A DNA stretch of 64,000 nucleotides from Loxodes magnus (GCA_946699065.1 CAMPDV010000848.1:1-64000), one strand, 5' to 3'. Shown: positions 11,303 to 24,994, numbered from the stretch's first letter. Program-made: numbers and translations. Notes: generated by a model from the sequence alone, not told the origin.

Positions 11303-13060
11303 TTACTATTATACTAATTAGTATATCTTTAAGCTTGAATTATAGAAGCTTAAAAATTATAAATTTAAGAAAATAGTAAGCTTTTCTAATAATAAATAGC
11401 ATTATAAAATAGTTTCTTTATAAAAATCAAACAATATTAACTTTAATTTTTATCATTCTGCTTTTTAATAAGCGAGAAGTTAAATTTTGCTACTGCTGTG
11501 GCTCAAGAGAACACTTGTGAAGGAAGTGTAGGAATTCATAAATTTCAAACAGAGTTACTGGCAAAAGCGAAAATAATAGTAGCAACATATCAAATTATGA
11601 AGGAATAGAGAATAGTTGTGGATGAGCTCTTGTGAATACATGCAAGAAAAAAGACAACTAGTAATGGAAGAGAAACTAGAGACTTTAAGAACAAGAAGAC
11701 AGGACAACGGGTAGTGTACGAAAATTTAATTTTAGACTCCAGAGAAATCTGAAAACAGTCTAGTAATAGTTTGAAATACATACAAGAAGGTCAAATGCTT
11801 TTTTCATAATTCTAATTCTGTTTGTTAATAATTTGAAATAAAAACTACCTTAAATATTTTCTTAGTGTAAGAAAAAAAGGTTAGGTGCTTATAAAGCAAA
11901 ATAAATTAAAAATTAAAATAGTTAAATTATTTTTTAATATAAAGGATTTATTACTTCTTATAATAAAATTTAGAAAAATAAATAAAATAAATAGTATGGT
12001 ATAAAATTTAGATTAGCGAATATACTTTGTTATATATAAATAGACTTTAAATAAGTTACTTTAAAATCCATTTTAATAAATTGTTATAAGAATTAACATA
12101 AATTTAATTAACTGTGGCATTTCATATTAAGATATTGATAATTAGTTGGTCGCTAATATACTGTCTTAAAAAAACAACATAAAAGATTAAAAAATTAAAT
12201 AATATAGACTTTACTAATTATCAATCCTAGATGTGATAGAACTTAAAAATTAGATTTTTTATAAAGTTAACTGCATCAAGATAAATATGTTTATAACAAT
12301 TTGAAAACTATAGCAAATATAAAATAATTGCTGAAAAAATACTAAAAAAGAAACAATTGAAATTTATATATTTTTGATAGTAAATTTCTAATAATAGTTT
12401 AAATGCAAATTAAAAAATATTTTTCACTTTTTCGAAATTTGAAATAGCAATTTATAAAATTAAATATGAAATTTCATCAAAAGGAGTTATATAATTTTTA
12501 AAAACATTAAAGTAACCTATTAAAAATAAATAAGTAAAATTTGTAAAAATTAGAGCAATTAATCAGATGAAGTAATTTAAGCTATCCAACTAATTTTTCA
12601 TAGTTTTAATATTTTATTTAAACTAATTGATTATTAACTTTTAGAGATTAAAGAAAATCTAACTTTCGTCTTGTTGAATACACTTAACAACCTTTTTACT
12701 AATATAAGGGATATTCTGCTGATCATTTCTGCAAACAGAGACTACAATGTTTAATAAATGCATAATCTATGATTATAGATTTCAAGCTCCTTCTAAAATT
12801 TAATAATTTCCAGATGTATTCTATTCAAGATATTAGATCCAATTAAGAAATTCCCTAAGGATTGGAGATATAATCAACAGTTTAAAATCTTGCTCCTGTT
12901 TTTCTTTTAATTATATATTTTAAATAAATTTACTGCTAGAAAAAAGAGATTTTCTAAATTTTTCTTATCAATTACAAATTAACTTTATATAATAGGATTT
13001 AAAATCTATATGATTTTAAAACATTAAGCATAAAAAATTATAAATAAACTAAATTGTTAA
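11303..13060 (+). repeat. Left arm of long inverted repeat
   Basis: The reverse complement of 25890-27325 aligns along nearly the whole arm. Shared landmarks include CTAAGGATTGGAG near 12860, AACATTAAGCATAAAAAAT near 13020 and TTATAAAGCAAAATAA near 11890. The inner part resembles the GC-rich repeat found at 39.1 and 43.4 kb. It is longer than the right arm because of an insertion at about 11455-11825. Confidence 0.75.
11455..11825 (+). mobile_element. Zinc-knuckle coding fragment inserted in left arm
   Basis: This block is absent from the otherwise matching right arm, where the equivalent junction lies near 27170. In the ciliate code it encodes a CCHC knuckle at about 11488-11529: CYCC-GSRE-H, then a C after four more positions. 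The spacing C-x2-C-x4-H-x4-C is correct. A hydrophilic tail rich in S, N and K follows. Knuckles of this kind occur in retroelement ORF1/Gag-like proteins. ATTCTG-like sequence lies on both sides and may be a target-site repeat. The fragment is broken. Confidence 0.6.
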
Positions 13061-16000
13061 GATTTTCCATTTCCTTAATTTATTAACGATAGTAAAATAT
13101 TTTTCTAATTTATAATTATTTTGGTTTAATTAGAAAATTTCTAATAAATAAAAAAGCATATGTTTCAAATTTATATGAACTGATCAAGTCCTATTAAAAA
13201 TGATTTCAAAAAAATCTAAATTATAATGAATTATTTTATTTACAAATTAATATTAAAGAAAAGGCAATAATAGAAGATTATAAATTATTTTTATCTTTAA
13301 GTGAATCAATTATATTATGAATAAAAATATAGTAAAATTAAATAATTTATATTTTAAATGCTTTTTAATATAAATTCTGATAATTACCTAAGAAGTATAT
13401 AAATTTAAATAAAACTAAATAGAATTTAAAAATTATTAAAAAATTTCATTAGTAGAAACTAATATATTTATCTAAAAATAGAAAAGATAAGACAAAATAA
13501 TTTTATAAAAGGATTAATTTTTTACTCAAAAAAGCAATTAGATATATAAATAAATAATTAAGCTTTGAATTTATTAATTTTAATTTATTTGTACTAAATT
13601 TAAAAAATTTAATCAGTTTTTATTTACATATTTGCAAAGAAATATAAATAAAAATATATATTTAAAATTATTGATTAAGAGATTATTTAATGATATTAAG
13701 ATGAATTGCTTGGTTTTTAATTTAAAGATAATATAATTATAGTAAATAATATAAAAAGAAATAATTAAGAAAATAATATTTTCATTTTGGATATAAATTG
13801 ATTGATAAATTAAAGAAAAAATGCAAAAGTGTTAAGATTTTAAGAGAGTAGAAGATGATAATATAAATGGAAATAATTTTTTATATAAATTTAAAAAAAT
13901 TTAATAATAAGATTATTAACCTCATAACACAATTAAGAATTTGATTAGAGTGATTATTTTCTGATTTTATATATCTAAAAAAATTATGCCATAAATAACT
14001 TTTTCTAAATTAATTTTAAGTTGAATAAGCGAAGTGAAATGTAAAATATTCTAAAAATTACGAAACTACTAGATTCTAAGTAAAAAATTAAAAATATTTA
14101 TATGATACGATGAACTATTCGATGGAAAGTGAATTTACTTTCATCTTAGAGCATCATATCAAGGATTTTTGATTTTAATTGCTTTAATTCGAAATTTATT
14201 TCATCAATCTTAAAGATACTAATTAATAATATGAGGCACATATTTTTGCAATAAATATTCCTATATAAAGTATCAATAAATATAATTTTGTAATATAATT
14301 TTGATTTTTTCTCTTAAAATGCAATCTATTTGCTAGCTTTTGTTAATCTTAAATTTTTCCTTTTTTCAAATCAAACTGATCATATTTTTTAATCATTTAC
14401 GTTTAGTCTTTTTAGTATTTCTTATCAATTTATAGATGCATTTCTAAACCAGTTCTTAGTTTATTTATATTATAAACTGATATTAAAAATAATTGCCTTT
14501 TTACTTTTATTTTTATTTGAATGATTAAAATTTAATTTAAAATTGTTGTAACGTAAATTCAAAGCGTTATAATATATGTTTGAGATATATTTTTAGAGTC
14601 TAAATACTTATATACATTAATAGAAATTTATTTATAATTTTTACTTATGAGAGTTATTGCAATTTAAAATAAAATTTTATTTTAATAATTTTACTATTAT
14701 ATTATTAAATTTGTTGAGTAAAAAAATTATTTTTACAAAGTATCTTAAATAAAAATTTTCCAGTCCACAATTTCTTAATTTGTAAAGGGTAAATAAAATT
14801 ATTAAAATATAATTTAATAATTAAGGTTACAAGAAAATTCTCTAAAAATTTATTAAGTTAGAAATTATTATTTTTGCATTATTTGGTAAAAATTATTATT
14901 ATCAAAATTTTTACTATTTGTATATTTCATATCTTAAAATAATTTCATTTATAATAAAGCTTTTAATAGAATAATTTTACAATTATATTCAAAAAATTTA
15001 AAGTGTATTTAAACTAAAAATATATTTAACTTTCAAATAATTAATTAGATATTATATTTTAAATTAAATTCTATATTTTATTTGTAATTTTATCGAAATC
15101 TTTAGTTTTAGATTTTTTTTAGTATTTTTTAATTTTTTCTGCATAATTTTTACGCATTTTTTCTATTAATTAATTTTATCATTGTTTTATATTAATAATT
15201 TATTTTAATTTTCTTTATTTAATTCCTTTCGAAAGTTAGAAGTAATTCTTTTACGATAAAAAATAAAATCAATTTTTAATTTAATATTTATATAAAACAA
15301 TTTATTGAATAAATTTACAAATTTAAGCAGATTCTTTTTTCATTCTTAATTATACTTAAGTTTATACAAAAATATTATTTTTTAATTATCTAAACTTATT
15401 TTTATCTTAAAATTTTCATTAAAAATTTAACTTTATTAATATGTAAAATCCTTAATTAGTTTCCAAATTCAAACTTTAGTTAATTTATATTTCTTTTTAA
15501 TTAAAAAATTAAAATTAAGGATTTTAGCTCTTTTTTATTCAAAGAAAAGCTAATTCTTTATTCTATTAATTTGTAAATAATAGAATGAACTTTTCTTTCG
15601 ACTCAACTAAACTTTTTAAAGCGTGATTAATTTTATTTCAGAGACAGTAAAATTTATAAAGATGCTTTATTGTTATAATTATAAATATTTAGATTGATAA
15701 ACTAGAATACCTTGATTGTGCTTATAGTAAATTCCAATGAAATAATTAGTTTTAATAAATTGATACTAATTAAATAATTTATATTTTAATAATCTTTTTT
15801 TTAATAACTAGTCTAAATTCTTTCTTTGAATCTTTTTGTTGAAAATGACTATATTTTTCAATAAAATTTTGATTTTTACTAAATATAATTATATCTATAT
15901 AATTAAATTAAGATTTATATAAGGAAAAAAATTAAATTAGAAATTTACTAAATTCATTCATATATTTAATTCATATATTTAATTCATTTTTTCTATATAA

Positions 16001-16170
16001 ATAAATGTTTATAATAAATAAATTTTATATTTAATTATATGATTACTACCTAAGTTTTTTTTATTTTAATTAAAATTAAAATATTTCATTTTATTGGTAT
16101 TAGAATTTTTTATATTCATAATAAAATTTATAATAATAATATGATATTAAAATTAAAATTTTACATCATG
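13061..16170. other. A+T-rich interior without recognised genes
   Basis: About 3 kb of very A+T-rich DNA inside the inverted-repeat element. No ciliate-code frame of mixed composition and no repeat family seen. Confidence 0.55.
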
Positions 16171-16177
16171 AGGTATA

Positions 16178-16470
16178 TCAACCATTCTGGAAGACAGTAG
16201 TTTCAGCTTTCTGCAGTTGAATAAAAATGTATAAGACATACTATTTTTTCGAAATTTGAAATTTGGACTTTTTCAGATTTCTTTTCCTCTTTTTACCTGT
16301 CTTGGTCGTTATCGCTTCTTTCTTTATTTTTAAAATTTTATTGTTAAGTTTCAACACGTTCAATTCAATCATGCTTCTTCTTATTTCTTCTCTTTTACTC
16401 TTGAGTCCCTTTATTCCTTTGTTCGGCACAATAAAAATTTATTATATAATTATTTCTTCTTAAATATTCT
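16178..16470 (-). CDS. Small basic ORF, unknown
   Basis: Open in the ciliate code on the - strand to a TGA at 16180-16178. The frame stays open upstream past 16470, so the start is uncertain; a frame start at 16429 would use GTG, and the first in-frame ATG is further inside. The product is very lysine- and arginine-rich (KGLKSKREEIRRSMIELN, later TGKKRKRNLKKSKFQ), like a nucleic-acid-binding or nuclear-localised tail. A + strand frame of hydrophobic residues over the same bases is probably its shadow. It lies on the strand opposite to most ORFs of the surrounding element. Confidence 0.4.
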
Positions 16471-16989
16471 AAATTATTAAAATTAATAAAAATAGATATA
16501 AATTTATGTTTCTATTATTGGTATTTTATTTTAAAATATAAATATTTATTTTTGCTATTAGAATTATTACGCAATAACTTTAATAACTTATTTAATTATT
16601 ACTATAGTTTTATAATATTTGCTGTAATTATATTTTAGTATTTAAAAAATTAAAATCCTTTTTAATAAATATAATTTACATTTTTTAAGTAGGTAATATA
16701 TAAACTATTCATTCTTTGGTTAAAATGTAAAGAATATTTATATTACTTTAATTTAATGCTTTTTAATCTTCTTTTTATACTTTAATTTGTTTTAAAATAT
16801 TACTATTTTTTCAAAATTTTCATTCAAAAAAATTATTATAACTCAAATTAACTTTCGATTTTTCTCTTTTCTGGTATTTTAATTAAAAAAAATGAAATAA
16901 AAAAAGTGAAAATATAATAATATAATTATATTATCTGAACAACTAAATCTAGATTTAATTATAAAATAATTTATTTTATTTATAGCAAT

Positions 16990-17420
16990 AATAAAATATT
17001 TTATTATTGTAGTGTCATACTTGTTTGGTTTATCACATATTAGAGTTTACAAATTTTCCTTATTAGAAATTTTCAATGTTATATTCATCTATTCATCTTG
17101 CGTTTCCGGGTCGTAGATCCTTATAAATTGTTTTTTTCTCATATAATACTTACATAAATTTTTAGAATTATTTTAGTTTTAAAAATAGTATTTATAGCTT
17201 TCATTCTAATATAAGACTAAAAATTCTAAGTTTAAACAATCAACTAAGAGGACTCTAAATCTACATAAAAAGAGAATTACCCTAATAAATGTTCTATTAT
17301 GTTCACTTAAAGAATAACTAATACAGCAAATTTTTTAAAATGAGTTTCTGCTTGACACTACTTAGAAACTTAATCTATTCATTTTTACTACATTTTAGAA
17401 CCAAAAACTACAACTCATAG
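16990..17420 (-). mobile_element. ORF1-like (family A) fragment
   Basis: On the - strand the ciliate code gives IRIYDPETQDEQMNITLKIS followed by LICDKPNKYDTTIIKY, a diverged form of the family A C-terminal peptide (about 16995-17055). A TTATTATTG-type simple repeat lies at the low-coordinate end. The upstream part is decayed. Confidence 0.55.
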
Positions 17421-17677
17421 AGTTCAAGTAGGAAAGGTTTGCCAAATAGGTGATTTTCTTATAGACAATTTATCAAAATAAGTCTTTTAGTAATTAATAA
17501 AGTAAATCAGGGTAAAAGCTCTTGGAAAAAAGAAGCATCTTAAAAGTTACCTTAAGAAATTAGTAAGAGATTAAAATATATAAAAATAATTGCTAAAAGT
17601 ACTCTGTTAAGACATTATACTAGAAAATTGAGACGGTTAGTTTAAAATATTCTTAAGATGGTAAAAAATTAAAAATT

Positions 17678-18483
17678 ATGGTTTAGAAAAAAGTTATTAT
17701 TGGTGCGATTTCGGGCTCAGGTGATTGCAGAAGAAAGAAAAATTACAGCTTAAAAATCTCATTAAGATAAGTTAGTTTTTAAAAAAGGAAAGATTTAAGC
17801 CTTAAACATGAACAAACAATAAAAGTAAAACCCCAATAGAACAACTTTAATATGAATTGGTTCAAAAATTAACTCATTAATTAAAAAGAAAATTTGTTTG
17901 TAATAAACTTAAGAAAATCATGCTGGTAAATTAAATTCTATATCAATAAACTGTAGGCACACCAGGAATACTTTAAAGTAGCTAAGAATCAATTATTAAG
18001 TTTAGCTTGTTGCTTGAGACATACAAAGCATTACTATTATTTATAAAAGAAAAATATAAACGAGCTATATAAGTGAAGTGTAGAATAGATTCAAAAAATA
18101 ATAAATCGTAATAGGAGAATTGGAATACCTAAACTGAATAGAAAAGAGCTAAGAGAAAAAATAAATTACTTAAAGAAGAAAATTTAAAATGATAAGAAAA
18201 AGTTTGGAAATTATTCTTTGCATATCTAAAAAGGCAAACCAATCTAAAGTTACTTTGCAGATTTTTATATCTTAAGCTATTATATAAGAATTTCTGTGAA
18301 TATAAGTAGCCATCATAAAAAATAAGCAGCTAACACAAAATGGATCTCATAAAATAGACTTGATGGGCTGAAAGAAATTAAAGTTTAGTTAACATAATAA
18401 TTAGATATATTAAAAAAATTAAAATACAAAGATATATTTAAGAAATTAAATTAAATTTTTATAAAAAAGATTTAAAAATTATG
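17678..18483 (+). pseudogene. ORF inside the inverted-repeat element, unknown
   Basis: From ATG at 17678 the ciliate-code frame is coding-like over about 268 codons, with about one break. The first part reads MVQKKVIIGAISGSGDCRR and then WFKNQLINQKENLFVINLRK. The later part is basic (NRRIGIPKLNRKELREKINY, then SSHHKKQAANTKWISQNRLDG). I recognise no catalytic triad or zinc finger. Its orientation agrees with most ORFs in the element. It may be an element-encoded protein, but no family can be assigned. Confidence 0.45.
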
Positions 18484-20089
18484 AGAATTTAAAAAAAAGT
18501 AGTCAAGTTTAATATTTAGAAAACAAATTTTTAATTTTAAATATATAACTTAATTATTATTTTAATTATTTATCTATTTTATATTGTACGTATGCTTCTT
18601 AATAAAAAAGGATATATACGATCTTTTTAACTAATTGTTTTTAACTTTCATTTGAAATAATAAATTCTTAAAAAAATAGCAACTAATTTATTTAAAAATG
18701 GTTTAATCTGTTATAGGAATATTAAAATTCATTTTATTCAGCATAAAAAAAATATTAAAAAAATTGCAAAAATATAAAGATAGATTTCGATGCAAACAGA
18801 AAATGAAATCTGATATTATTGAGTTAGCCAACTGTTACTATTGACAAGGTAGTAAACATATTAATATAAAGAAGTATCGTTTGCACTTCAAATTGACTTT
18901 CTAAAACTCAAAGAAAAAATAATAATTCAAAAGTTAATAAATATTTGTTCTAAAAACTAGAAATATTAAATTTAGAGTCTCAAATAAAATCAAAGTAGCA
19001 TTATTGCTCCTTTAGATCTAAAAAAAAGAAACAGAAATAATAATTTTATTAATATAGCTAAAAATAATAATGAAAATAAATTATGTCTATTAAATAAAAT
19101 TTACCATTGGATGAGGATTTTCTTTTTATATTCAAAAGAAACTAGAATATTATCTTATTTTCTTTTCTTAATTACCTTTTTTTAACAACATTAGTTATTT
19201 TAGAAGGTAATGCATCAGAAGATACAAAATAATATTAAACTATTTTAGGAGAATGATATCCAACTTTTTAAGAGGTTTTTTCTCGGAAGTGAGAAAATAA
19301 GATTAAAAAGAGGAAATTAGATGTAATAAGTCGTTTTATGGATTAAAAATACTAAAATTTCTTACTTGTTGATTCTTTAATCTTAAAAATCAAAAATTAT
19401 TAATAAAAACGCGTTTAAAAAATTTGAATTTTCTCCTGCATCTTATTTCATCCTACTTCATCTTCTAAAAAGAATTCTTATTATAAAAAATTTTATAAAA
19501 ATATAATTAAGATACAAATAATTAAAAAATTATAGCAGACCTACTAAAATACCAAAATGGAAAATATGCATATAATTATAAAATTACTTTTTTATATATC
19601 TTAAATTTTCTTTATTAATAAGAGGTGTCAAATGCTATTTACTATTAAATTATTTTATTATAAAATCAAAAAATAGGAAATTAAATCAGAAGCAAAAATT
19701 ATTAAAGTAAAAGAAGATTTAATCTAAAAATATTTAAATTTTTATTAATTTAATTAAATACCAAAAGAGTATAATGTAATGGTATTTAGTATATTGTTTA
19801 AATATCCATTAAATTTAAAAAAAATTTAAATTCCAATTTATTGAAAATTCATAATACTAAAATATACAAAATATTCGTATATAAAAAATTTATTAGACAT
19901 AAAAATTGAATTAAAAGAAAAAATTAAAAAACAATTTTTATCTAGTATAAATCAAAATTAAATTTTATATATATTTATTTAATTAAATTTGATAATATCT
20001 TTTAGCATACACAAAATTTGCTTATGCTCATAAATTTCTTATTTATATATTTCCATTAATTTATTATCATATACTTAAATAAGTAAAAA
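18484..20089. other. A+T-rich spacer inside the element
   Basis: No coding-like frame or repeat recognised. Confidence 0.5.
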
Positions 20090-20330
20090 TTGTTTGAAAA
20101 TTATTTAAATCGCTTACTATTTTAAACGATTTTTCTAATGAATTTTCTTCCAAAGCAACAATCTTGAGTTCAGTATTTTGATAATGTGTATGCTCTTGAA
20201 AATTTCAATAGATCTAGCATCACCCTATCAAAAATTTAAATCCATTTAGAAAGATTAAATCTTCCAGTTTAGATAATGCATCTTCTAGTTCTACTTTATG
20301 ACTTTAAATTTTTATAAATTTTCTGATTGT
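20090..20330 (-). pseudogene. Coding-like remnant, coiled-coil type
   Basis: The - strand gives protein-like pieces in the ciliate code, such as VELEDALSKLEDLIFLNG and NTELKIVALEENSLEKSF, in more than one frame. The heptad-like leucine spacing suggests a coiled coil. Too decayed to identify. Confidence 0.25.
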
Positions 20331-20738
20331 GATTAAAAGTTATTTTTTTTAATATATTTTCAATGCTCTATTTATTACTTTAATTACAAAATTATAAATC
20401 TAATACTCTTTATATGTTTAATTTTTATTCCTTTTGCTAACAAGTTATTTAAAAAAAATTTAGACTTTCATATTAAGAGAAAGTAAATAAGTAATCTTAA
20501 TTTTCATATTATTTTCTATTTAAATTTTAGTCTCTTCTTCTGGTATATAGTTTAACTGTTTTTTTGATTTTTTGATTTAAATACTAAAGTATTAGGTAAA
20601 ACTTCATAAATTTAAAATATTTTACAAATATAATTAGCATTTATTTTGGCTTTAAGTAAAAGATATAAAATTTACAGAATTAGCTATTTTTTATCTCCAA
20701 ATATAATATAAATTTTAAAAATTAGAAATTAAAATTAT

Positions 20739-21041
20739 GATATTAAGACTCCTTCTTTTAAACATATAACTTCATTTATTTAAGTTTTAAAATTTCATAT
20801 TGAGCTCAAGTGGATCCTTAGAATATCTTTATGGAAAAATTTAGAAAATAATTTTTCTGTTGCATTCGATCCAAGTTGGAGGGAGTAGTTAACTCTCAAT
20901 AATGTTAAAACTTACTACCGGAAGAAGTTGGATCTCTCAGAAGATAATTTAATTAGAATATAAGAAACATTTTTAAATCTCGGATTGTATTTGTGGATAG
21001 AAAATCACATAAAAATCCTAATAAATTGTTTTTTAAGTTGA
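20739..21041 (+). CDS. ORF fragment of about 100 codons, unknown
   Basis: The frame is open in the ciliate code through 20739-21041, ending at a TGA, and probably also further upstream. Residues are well mixed and aromatic (VAFDPSWREQLTLNNVKTYY, then FLNLGLYLWIENHIK), unlike translated spacer. No ATG near the beginning sets a start. Same strand as the other ORFs of the large element. Function unknown. Confidence 0.4.
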
Positions 21042-22000
21042 ATTTAAACTTTTTGTTGACTTTAATTTTAATTTAGTAAAGCTTAAATTCCTTAGTAATT
21101 TTTAAAATATTAAGTAACATTACAAAGATAAAAAGTAAAAATTTACAAATTAAAACAATTTTAAAATCAAGAAACGAAAAGAGGAATAAAATTATCTTAA
21201 TTGAATAATATTTAAAAAACGTAGAGTTAAAAGAAAAGATAAAAAAAGTTTTTTTTTATAAAAAAACTTATAGAAGAATAAATATAAAGCTATAAGAAAA
21301 AAAAACTTAGCAAATTAAAAAATTAAAAGAGGTAACGAAATATTATAATTGCAAGTAATTTAGTTTTAATTACAATATATTGTTGAAAAAATTGATTTCA
21401 TAAGTAAATATATTCTTTTTAAAGTTGTAAAAAATATATCTCAAAGATAGAAAATCAGTTTATTATTTGATGAACATAAAAAATTACTAACTTATTATAA
21501 GATATCGTAAATATGTTTTAAAAAGATTTAAAATGAAAATTATTTTAATTTAAAAAACAAAAAACGCAAAGTTTTTAAATAAGATTTGTTTAATAAAAAA
21601 ATCAAATCAATTCAAAGTAAAGCACTCTAAAATAATCTAAAATTTATAATTTTAAATATCTCAAAACTAAGTGAAATATATCTTTTCTTTCTTTTAATAA
21701 TTTTTAAGATTCAAGACTAATTTCAGCTAAAAGTTTAGAAGTTTCTTAAAAAATTAAGAAAGTATTAACGATTTTATAATTATAAATTCTTCATTTATCC
21801 TATATTTATTTTTATTAGAATATATTGCTTAAATAATTATAATTATTTATTTTTGTTATTAAAAATTAATTTTAAAAGTATATCAACTAATTTAAATTGC
21901 TTATTGAAATTTATTTCCTTGAAGAAAATTAAAAAAATTAGCAAAAATTCAAAGACTTAAATTAACGAATCAATTTTCTAACCTATACTATACAACAAAT
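21042..22000. other. A+T-rich spacer inside the element
   Basis: Nothing recognised. Confidence 0.5.
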
Positions 22001-22074
22001 ATTAAATGAAAATAAATGATTAAAAACTGAAATTAATACTTTGGCTTCAATATCGCGAGTTAATTAAGAACTGA

Positions 22075-22578
22075 AAAAAGAGCAAAAATAAGAAAAAAAT
22101 AGAAAAAATTAATGAACTAAGCAGCTATGTATAACTCATTTCCCATTACTGTCCTAATAACGATTCTATAGCAATTGAAGAACAGAATGCAAAAACTCTT
22201 TCAAAACAAATACAGTTCTAAAACTTTGAAAACGACAAAAAATATCTAAAAATAGGTTGTGACTCAAAGTTCGTAGAACAATACGTTTATACTGTTAGAA
22301 GATTGGGTATATTTTTAGAAGAAGCAATAATTAAATACCTAAAAGATATGAAATAATATAACTAAAACATATTGCTCTCCAGAAGGAAAGATCTAAAAGA
22401 AAAATATGCACAGTGGAGATTAATTACTATTAGATAGTAAATTCTAAAAAAAGAAGAAAAAAATGTTTGTGCTAAAATGAGATTGAGGCAAGATTCCTGT
22501 GATAAGAATGTTAAAATTGTGCAAGCTGTTACGCAACAGAAGAAGTAAACTCTAAAGAAAACTGCAATTATTCTATGA
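22075..22578 (+). CDS. ORF of 167 codons, unknown
   Basis: Open in the ciliate code between TGAs at 22072-22074 and 22576-22578. It starts with a charged helical region (EKINELSSYVQLISHYCPNN), continues with KYLKIGCDSKFVEQYVYTVR and ends in a basic tail with several cysteines (KNVCAKMRLRQDSCDK). The cysteines do not form a standard finger. Coiled-coil-like sequence in a neighbouring frame just upstream (about 22010-22090) suggests the original protein was longer. Same strand as most ORFs inside the inverted-repeat element. Not recognised. Confidence 0.5.
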
Positions 22579-23790
22579 TCGCATGAAACAATCCTATCAT
22601 CTCATAAAACAAATTATAAACATATCAGTGTTAAACCCAACAATAGAAATATCACTTTAATTATCTTAACTAAAATTATTTTTATTTAAATTTATTATTT
22701 TCTTTGACAATTTTTTACTTTTATATTGATAGATATACACCTTAACAATAAATATTTAAAATTACATTAATTCGATTTAATTATATAGAAATTCATTCTC
22801 GCTATTTTAAACTTTATTATTTTCACATGCAGATATTAAATATAAATAAGATAGACACTTTTATTAATTTTAACTCAAAATATTTTTTTAGTTATACATA
22901 AAATTATTATATAAGTTTTTATCAAATTGGCTATAAATTATTTATTATTTTACTTACTTTTTGTTTTTATTAATTATTTTATTCTATTAATTTGTAATTT
23001 TATATAAATATTATAAAATTTGAAACATTTTTAAGTAAAATTTTTTATCAATAAAGTAACTTTATGTTTCTAGATAGTAATATTTATAGATTTTTCTAAT
23101 TTTTATGCGAAATCATCTAGCAACTTTAAAAGTTTCGAAATCATTAAAAAATAGTGAAAAAGCTTGAACATTTCAAACAATTAATAAAAATTAAATGTAA
23201 TTGCATAACTAATCTTATAACTTAAAGATTCTTAACGATCATTAAATATAAATTTTATTAGAATAAATATTTATTTTTACTTCTTTTTGATATTTTACAT
23301 TAAAAGAAGATGAAAATATTTCTTAAATGTTGTGAAAATAAAAATAAATTATTAAAATAAAAATTATTTTTAAACTTAAACTTATTTCCAAACTATATAA
23401 TTTTCTATTAAAATACTTTGATTTAAATATTCATTTATATTGAAAATTTCTTTTAGATATTTTAGAAAATTTTCAGTAATTTATTTAGTGTAGTTTAGAG
23501 TTATTCATTTTTAACTACTTTTTTAATAGCAAAAATATAGAATTAAGAATAAATTTTTTGCTAAATCTTAATTTTTTCTAAAATTTCTTTGATATTATAG
23601 AGTATTTTATGCTTTCTTTGCTTAAATGCTCTTAAAGATAGTTGAATATAATCAATTAAAGGAAGTAACATTTATTAATTGAATTTATTTTACAGAACAA
23701 TTGTTAAAAGATTCAAATATTTTATTATTACTGATATATTCTTATAATTTTAATTTTTATAATGCAATATCTTAAATAATCACTTTCAAA
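22579..23790. other. A+T-rich spacer inside the element
   Basis: Nothing recognised. Confidence 0.5.
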
Positions 23791-23792
23791 AA

Positions 23793-24660
23793 AATGGATT
23801 AATCTCTTCGACTCTCAAAGAATTAACTTAAAAACCTAAAGAGAAAAGCGGCAAAAGAAATTTAGAAAAAACAATAGCAACGAGAGGAGTCAAGTTCGTC
23901 ATCAGAAGGTAAAGTGATGGTAGGATCTATAGAGATAAGATAACCTAAGAACGAATCTGATCAAAAACTTTAAATTTAACTAGATCAAATGTAAAAATTA
24001 ATTTCAAAGTATGAAGAAATAGCTTATAACTAAGGAGAAAAAATAAGGGAATTAATGAATAGCATAGAGGATTAAAACAACGAATTATTAATACTCAGAA
24101 GACAGCTCATTCAAAGCAATTTGATAACGGAAGAACAACTCTGAACTTAGTCACAATAAAACTTTAAATATGACACGAAAATGGAAATAGAAAAAATACC
24201 AATAGAATTAAAAACAGAATTGAATCCAGAAAAAGAAATGATTGCTACAAGTTTCATTAAAAGATTAGAAAATATAGAAAATAAATTATCATAAAAAAGA
24301 ACGAAATAAAGACAATAATACAACTTTGTTGATGTTGCAAATCAAATCAACATATTTTAAAAAACTGTTGATAATGAAAGAAAATAAACGAATAAGAGCA
24401 GAAAAGAACATGGAGACAACTCAATAAACTATGAATAACTCCAACAGGGATCTACAAATAAAAGCTTTTTGCAAGACCACTTGAACGGTTACAGTGGTAA
24501 CCTTCCACTTAATAAAAAGGTCGTGGATCACACCCACGTTAAAAAAACTGTCCGCAGGAACTGGTTGCAATTCCAGAGAATGCAAAACTACACTAACTTT
24601 AAGTATATTATTATTATTATTAATGCAATATCTTATAATCTTTAAAATATAAGTTATCAT
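23793..24660 (+). mobile_element. Family B coiled-coil ORF, best copy
   Basis: From ATG at 23793 one ciliate-code frame is nearly continuous for about 280 codons, with a single early TGA after EEQL. The order is a basic Q/K-rich start (MDQSLRLSKNQLKNLKRKAA), a serine run, a coiled coil (LDQMQKLISKYEEIA, QNNELLILRRQLIQ), a charged middle, and a C-terminal zone with SGNLPLNKK and a tryptophan near RRNWLQF. It ends in a TTATTATTA simple repeat. Related copies lie at 10.6 kb (- strand), 31.9 kb and 57.3 kb. An ORF followed by a simple-repeat tail resembles non-LTR retroelement ends. No zinc finger or enzyme domain was seen. Confidence 0.6.
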
Positions 24661-24994
24661 CATTAAAAAATTATCTTTATAACCTTTATTTTCTAATAGG
24701 AATTAATAAGAAAAGAAAAATTTAAATAAGTTATTGATGATATTTAAAAATTAAATAATTAATAATTACTTTATAAAGATGCAACATTCTTAATAAGATA
24801 TAATACAAAATGCTAAATAATAATAAATAAGCGTTGCAATTAATCTCTTAAAATATATTAAATTTTTATTTATTTCTTAATTTAATATTATATATAAAAA
24901 GGATAATTATTTTTATTTAATGTTGGAAAATAAAGAATTTTAATTATTACTGTTATCTTTTTAAAGCTTATTACTGTATATAATTTAAAATATG

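Noticed and set aside
16263-16463. 66-codon hydrophobic + strand ORF
   Set aside because: Complement of a lysine-rich - strand frame and has no independent support.
24540-24590. tRNA-like B-box (CTGGTTGCAATTCCAG)
   Set aside because: No cloverleaf or A box. The bases are within the family B coding frame.
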